This document shows, one piece after another, positions 60,245 through 64,000 of a stretch of DNA of 64,000 bases. Numbering within the stretch: the first letter of the stretch is position 1; each line of letters opens with the position of its first letter. The notes beneath the pieces are model-generated. The model was not told the origin of the DNA. It was given only the letters and a program-made list of their open reading frames with translations, and did no database searches. The position numbers and the translations under genes were made by a program. Source of the DNA: Mucilaginibacter daejeonensis (lineage in GTDB: Bacteria > Bacteroidota > Bacteroidia > Sphingobacteriales > Sphingobacteriaceae); assembly GCF_020783335.1 (NCBI RefSeq), contig NZ_CP086068.1, forward strand, positions 4,340,001 to 4,404,000, in the 5' to 3' direction.

Positions 60245-61726
60245 ATGAAGAGATACATCTTACCCCTCGTTCTTTTTTTACTCGCCGGTCACCGGGCTTC
60301 CGCTAATTTTGATATTAATGCCAACTGCCTGCAGGCGTATAAAAATATCCTGAGCTTTAAGCTCAAAGCTGCACGCACGCTTATCGACCGCGAAAAAGCC
60401 GCTCACCCCCAAAATGGCTTTGCCATACTGCTCGATAATTATTACGACTATTTCTGGCTGCTTACCACCGAGAGCAAGACCGATTACGACCGCCTGAAAG
60501 AGAACCGCTCAAGCCGTATCGACCGGTTAGAGGACGAGGATAAGAACTCTCCCTACTACAACTTTGCCCTGGCCCAGGTGAACCTGCAATGGGCACTCAT
60601 GAACAGCCGCTTTGGCGATAATACCGCCGCAGGCTTTGCCATTAACCGGGCATTTAAACTGCTCAAAGAAAACCAGAAGAAGTTCCCTGGTTTTCTACCC
60701 AACGATGTACCGCTGGGGGTGGTGAACGTAGCGCTGGGCGCCCTGCCTGACGGTGCACTCAAAAGCGCATTGAATCTGTTCGGCATCAAAGGCAACATCG
60801 AGAACGGAATGACGCTGTTACAAAACGCCACCAACAAGCTTTTACGGACCGATCAGGCATACTTTTATGATGAAGCGGTGTTCTATACCACTTACCTGCA
60901 AACCGACGTAGTGAACGACCCACAGGCGTACTCCAAGATGCTTCAGTATACCTCGCACATGGATGACGCCAGCTTATTGAAAGGCTACATTAAAGGCTAC
61001 GTGGCCTTGCGTACCGGGCATAGCACCGAAGCGATCAGCTTTTTTGACAAATCTCCTGACGGTGCCGACTACCAGTCATACCCTTATCTGGATTATCTCT
61101 CGGCACTGGCCCGCATGAATATTGACGACCATTCAGCGATCAACTATTTCAATAAGTTCCTGCAAACCAATAAAGGCGTAAACTTCATTAAAGATACCTA
61201 CCTGCACCTGGCATGGGATGCCTTGCTGGATGGAAACGTTAAACGCTACAATGCCTTTGTCCAGTTGGTCAAGACCAAAGGCTACATCTATAACGAACGC
61301 GATAAACGCGCCCTCACCGAAATCGCCGACCCGCAATATGACCCTGCCTTGCTGCGTGCCCGTTTGTGGTACGATGGTGGCTTGTATGAAAAGGCATTGA
61401 ACCTACTGAAGAATAAAGATGCTGCATCCTTTAACACCACGCATGACAAGGCCGAATATTTTTACCGCCTGGGGCGAGTGTATGATGCATTGAAAAAGGA
61501 CAGCAACGCACTGAGCAGCTACCAGCAGGCCATTAGTGCGGGAAAAGGTACCAAGTACTATTTTGCGCCAATGTCGGCCTTAAAGATGGGCAACGTGTAT
61601 GAGGACATGAAGGATACTGCGCGAGCCATAACCTATTATCAAATGGCGATCAGCTTTAAAGATCATCAACAAGAGAACAGCATCGAACAGCGAGCCAAAG
61701 AAGGCTTGAAGCGTTTGAAGAAGTGA
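60245..61726 (+). CDS. Secreted TPR-repeat protein
   Basis: A 493-residue protein with a signal peptide (MKRYILPLVLFLLAGHRASA) and helical, TPR-like repeats over most of its length (for example the blocks SALARMNIDDHSAINYFNK and YRLGRVYDALKKDSNALSSY). It should act in the periplasm or at the surface as a binding scaffold; no partner can be named. The ATG at 60245 starts 4 bases after the terminator T-run, so a promoter within this terminator region is likely unless read-through occurs. The gene ends convergent with katG. Confidence 0.82.
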   Translation: MKRYILPLVLFLLAGHRASANFDINANCLQAYKNILSFKLKAARTLIDREKAAHPQNGFAILLDNYYDYFWLLTTESKTDYDRLKENRSSRIDRLEDEDKNSPYYNFALAQVNLQWALMNSRFGDNTAAGFAINRAFKLLKENQKKFPGFLPNDVPLGVVNVALGALPDGALKSALNLFGIKGNIENGMTLLQNATNKLLRTDQAYFYDEAVFYTTYLQTDVVNDPQAYSKMLQYTSHMDDASLLKGYIKGYVALRTGHSTEAISFFDKSPDGADYQSYPYLDYLSALARMNIDDHSAINYFNKFLQTNKGVNFIKDTYLHLAWDALLDGNVKRYNAFVQLVKTKGYIYNERDKRALTEIADPQYDPALLRARLWYDGGLYEKALNLLKNKDAASFNTTHDKAEYFYRLGRVYDALKKDSNALSSYQQAISAGKGTKYYFAPMSALKMGNVYEDMKDTARAITYYQMAISFKDHQQENSIEQRAKEGLKRLKK

Positions 61727-61753
61727 TCTGACGACCAGCTCCCATCAAATATA

Positions 61754-61785
61754 AAGCGCCTGCCGGACGAACCGGGCAGGCGCTT
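61754..61785. terminator. Bidirectional terminator between the TPR gene and katG
   Basis: AAGCGCCTGCC (61754-61764) pairs perfectly with GGCAGGCGCTT (61775-61785). The tail is T-rich on both sides (CTGTTTATATG on the plus strand, TATATTTGATG on the minus strand), so it can serve both convergent genes. Confidence 0.7.
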
Positions 61786-61813
61786 CTGTTTATATGAACA
61801 TCAAATAAATGTC

Positions 61814-64000
61814 TTACTTGGCAGCCACATCAAAGCGGTCAAGGTTCATTACCTTGGTCCAGGCGGCCACAAAGTCGTTAATGAACTTTTGTTGGCCATC
61901 GGCACTACCGTAAACCTCGGCAATGGCACGCAATTCCGCATGTGAACCGAATACTAGATCGGCACGGGTGGCGGTCCATTTTACCTCACCGGTCTTGCGG
62001 TCTGCACCTTCGAATAGCTCACGATCGCCGTTGACCGACTTCCATGCTGTACCCATATCTAACAGGTTCACAAAAAAGTCGTTGGTCAGCTGACCCTCGC
62101 GTTGAGTAAATATACCATGCTTAGAACCATCAAAGTTGATGTTGATGGCACGCAAACCACCGATCAACACAGTAAGTTCAGGCGCGGTCAGGGTAAGCAA
62201 ATGTGCCTTATCTACCAGTAACTCCTCAGTAGGCACTTGTACACGTGGTTTACGATAGTTACGGAAACCATCAGCAACAGGTTCCAGGAACTTGAATGAC
62301 TCCACATCGGTTTGCTCCTGTGAAGCATCGGTGCGGCCAGCCGTGAATGGCACGGTAACATCATGACCTGCATCCTTAGCTGCCTTCTCTATAGCTGCAT
62401 TACCTGCAAGCACGATAAGATCGGCCAATGACACTTTCTTACCACCAGTTTGTGCACCGTTAAAGTCGTTCTGAATACCTTCTAACACGCCCAATACCTT
62501 TTGCAACTGAGCAGGGTTATTCACGTTCCAATCCTTTTGTGGAGCCAAACGCACGCGGGCACCATTAGCGCCACCACGCTTGTCTGATCCACGGAAGGTA
62601 GAGGCTGATGCCCAAGCGGTAGAAGCCAATTCAGAAACGCTTAAACCAGAGGCCAGGATCTTATCTTTCAAGGTGGCCACATCAGCATCATCTACCAAAG
62701 CATGATCAACGGCCGGAACGATGTCTTGCCATAATAGGTCTTCCTGAGGTACATCATTCCCTAGGTAAAGCATCTTAGGCCCCATATCGCGATGGGTCAG
62801 TTTGAACCATGCACGCGCAAATGCATCAGCAAATTGGTCAGGGTTCTCTAAAAAGCGTCTTGATATTTTTTCATACTCCGGGTCGAACCTTAAAGAAAGA
62901 TCGGTAGTGAGCATGGTCGGTTTGTGTTTTTTATTGGCATCGTAAGCATCCGGAATAATGTCGCCGGCATCCTTAGCTACCCATTGATGGGCACCCGCGG
63001 GGCTTTTGGTCAACTCCCACTCAAAGCCAAAAAGGTTCTCAAAGTAATTGTTGCTCCACTGGGTAGGCGTAGTGGTCCAGGTCACTTCCAAGCCGCTGGT
63101 GATGGTATCGGCACCTTTACCTGTACCAAAGCTGTTATGCCAGCCAAAGCCTTGTGATTCCATCGTTGCACCTTCAGGCTCATCGCCAACGTGGTCAGAC
63201 GGTGCAGCACCGTGCGTTTTACCAAAGGTATGGCCACCGGCGATCAGCGCCACGGTCTCCTCGTCATTCATGGCCATGCGGCCGAACGTATCGCGAATAT
63301 CCTTAGCGGCCAGTACCGGGTCAGGGTTACCATCAGGGCCTTCAGGGTTCACGTATATCAAACCCATTTGTACCGCAGCCAGTGGCTTTTCAAGGTTACG
63401 GGTATGCACCTTTCCATCGGCATTATCGTCAGATACCAGGATACCATGATCCTCGTCAACACCTTCTGAACCTTGTGCGTAACGGATATCGCCACCTAAC
63501 CAGGTGCGTTCCGAACCCCAGTAAACCGATTCATCAGCCTCCCAGGCATCTTTACGGCCACCGGCAAAGCCAAAGGTCTTGAAGCCCATTGATTCCAGCG
63601 CTACGTTACCGGTCAGGATCATCAGATCGGCCCATGATATTTTACGACCGTATTTTTGTTTGATGGGCCAAAGTAAACGGCGGGCTTTATCCAGGCTCAC
63701 GTTATCAGGCCAACTGTTCAAAGGGGCAAAGCGCTGTAAACCTGCACCTGCACCGCCACGACCGTCGGTAACGCGATAGGTACCGGCGCTGTGCCAGGCC
63801 ATACGGATGAACAAGCCACCGTAATGGCCAAAATCAGCAGGCCACCAATCTTGCGAATCGGTCATTAAAGCATACAGGTCTTGCTTTACCGCTTCCAGGT
63901 CAAGGCTTTTAAATTCTTCTGCATAGTCAAAGCTTTCATCCAATGGATTCGATAAAGATGAGTTTTGACGAAGGATATTCAGTTTTAATTGGTTAGGCCA
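61814..64000 (-). CDS. katG: Catalase-peroxidase KatG, 5' end outside window
   Basis: A bifunctional haem catalase-peroxidase of which 728 residues are visible. The frame continues past 63943 to the right edge, where it reads WPNQLKLNILRQNSSLSNPL, a normal KatG N-terminal segment, so only about 20-30 residues are missing. Key residues are seen: distal Trp and His in MAWHSAGTYR, Tyr of the three-residue crosslink in GLIYVNPEGP, its Met in FGRMAMNDEE, and the proximal His in IAGGHTFGKTHG. It destroys hydrogen peroxide in the cytoplasm. Convergent with the TPR gene; no OxyR gene is visible. Confidence 0.97.
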   Translation of the reverse strand, partial: WPNQLKLNILRQNSSLSNPLDESFDYAEEFKSLDLEAVKQDLYALMTDSQDWWPADFGHYGGLFIRMAWHSAGTYRVTDGRGGAGAGLQRFAPLNSWPDNVSLDKARRLLWPIKQKYGRKISWADLMILTGNVALESMGFKTFGFAGGRKDAWEADESVYWGSERTWLGGDIRYAQGSEGVDEDHGILVSDDNADGKVHTRNLEKPLAAVQMGLIYVNPEGPDGNPDPVLAAKDIRDTFGRMAMNDEETVALIAGGHTFGKTHGAAPSDHVGDEPEGATMESQGFGWHNSFGTGKGADTITSGLEVTWTTTPTQWSNNYFENLFGFEWELTKSPAGAHQWVAKDAGDIIPDAYDANKKHKPTMLTTDLSLRFDPEYEKISRRFLENPDQFADAFARAWFKLTHRDMGPKMLYLGNDVPQEDLLWQDIVPAVDHALVDDADVATLKDKILASGLSVSELASTAWASASTFRGSDKRGGANGARVRLAPQKDWNVNNPAQLQKVLGVLEGIQNDFNGAQTGGKKVSLADLIVLAGNAAIEKAAKDAGHDVTVPFTAGRTDASQEQTDVESFKFLEPVADGFRNYRKPRVQVPTEELLVDKAHLLTLTAPELTVLIGGLRAININFDGSKHGIFTQREGQLTNDFFVNLLDMGTAWKSVNGDRELFEGADRKTGEVKWTATRADLVFGSHAELRAIAEVYGSADGQQKFINDFVAAWTKVMNLDRFDVAAK

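Noticed and set aside
1..64000. CRISPR arrays, prophage, insertion sequences, toxin-antitoxin or restriction genes
   Set aside because: No regularly spaced repeats, transposase, integrase, nuclease-methylase or toxin-antitoxin patterns were seen on either strand.

Overview
The window looks like a chromosomal segment of a Bacteroidota bacterium, most likely a Sphingobacteriaceae member of the Mucilaginibacter/Pedobacter type. This rests on gene families rather than on a marker gene: two-FtsX MacB-type permeases, an OMP_b-brl_3-type outer-membrane receptor, DUF4142, DUF4199, DUF5009, DUF3857-transglutaminase, a WbsX-like protein, many TTG/GTG starts and several promoter-like TAnnTTTG boxes, the -7 element of this phylum. 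No rRNA or tRNA gene, insertion sequence, prophage, CRISPR array or toxin-antitoxin module was seen.

Layout. Positions 1-7451 (minus strand) form a surface-polysaccharide locus. A winged-helix/degenerate nucleotidyltransferase regulator is followed by Wzm and Wzt exporter subunits, an acyltransferase, glycosyltransferases and a WbsX-like protein, joined by 4-base ATGA overlaps; the last gene leaves the left edge. Positions 7537-12990 hold a small membrane protein, rny, a structured RNA (6S-like candidate), zapA, a coiled-coil protein and pheT. Positions 13000-24605 are mixed: REP-like repeats, an EcsC protein, a DUF421 protein with a zinc ribbon, the c-di-AMP synthase cdaA, a MacB-type permease, an outer-membrane receptor, a thioredoxin-like lipoprotein, a Gfo/Idh/MocA oxidoreductase, DUF4142, gcvH, a VanZ protein and a tiny cysteine-rich lipoprotein.

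Positions 24659-31840 carry feoA-feoB, a SprT-like metalloprotein, a RibD-C reductase, a LutB-like Fe-S protein, an M28 peptidase and rpiB. tatC (31869-32750) follows. Positions 32757-37528 are the fatty-acid operon yceD-rpmF-plsX-fabH-accB-accC. Then come DUF5009, pdxA, rsmA, a 2-hydroxyacid dehydrogenase, greA, a HIT protein, ruvC and aat. Positions 44518-48437 hold two tandem DUF3857-transglutaminase paralogues; 48750-51428 the DUF1800-DUF1501 pair; then a radical SAM protein, a VOC protein, a lipoprotein and mfd. The right end has DUF4199-DUF2752-TM2, nif3 with a C4 zinc-ribbon partner, a TPR protein and katG, which leaves the right edge.

Most of the window is ordinary core chromosome. 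The points most worth following are the self-overlapping promoter/palindrome in front of the polysaccharide-locus regulator, the loss of catalytic residues in one of two tandem transglutaminases, the RNA between zapA and rny, the coiled-coil neighbour of ZapA, a terminator directly in front of greA, possible leaderless ruvC and mfd transcripts with non-AUG starts, and several families of short intergenic inverted repeats. I did not find a convincing, wholly new multi-gene system.
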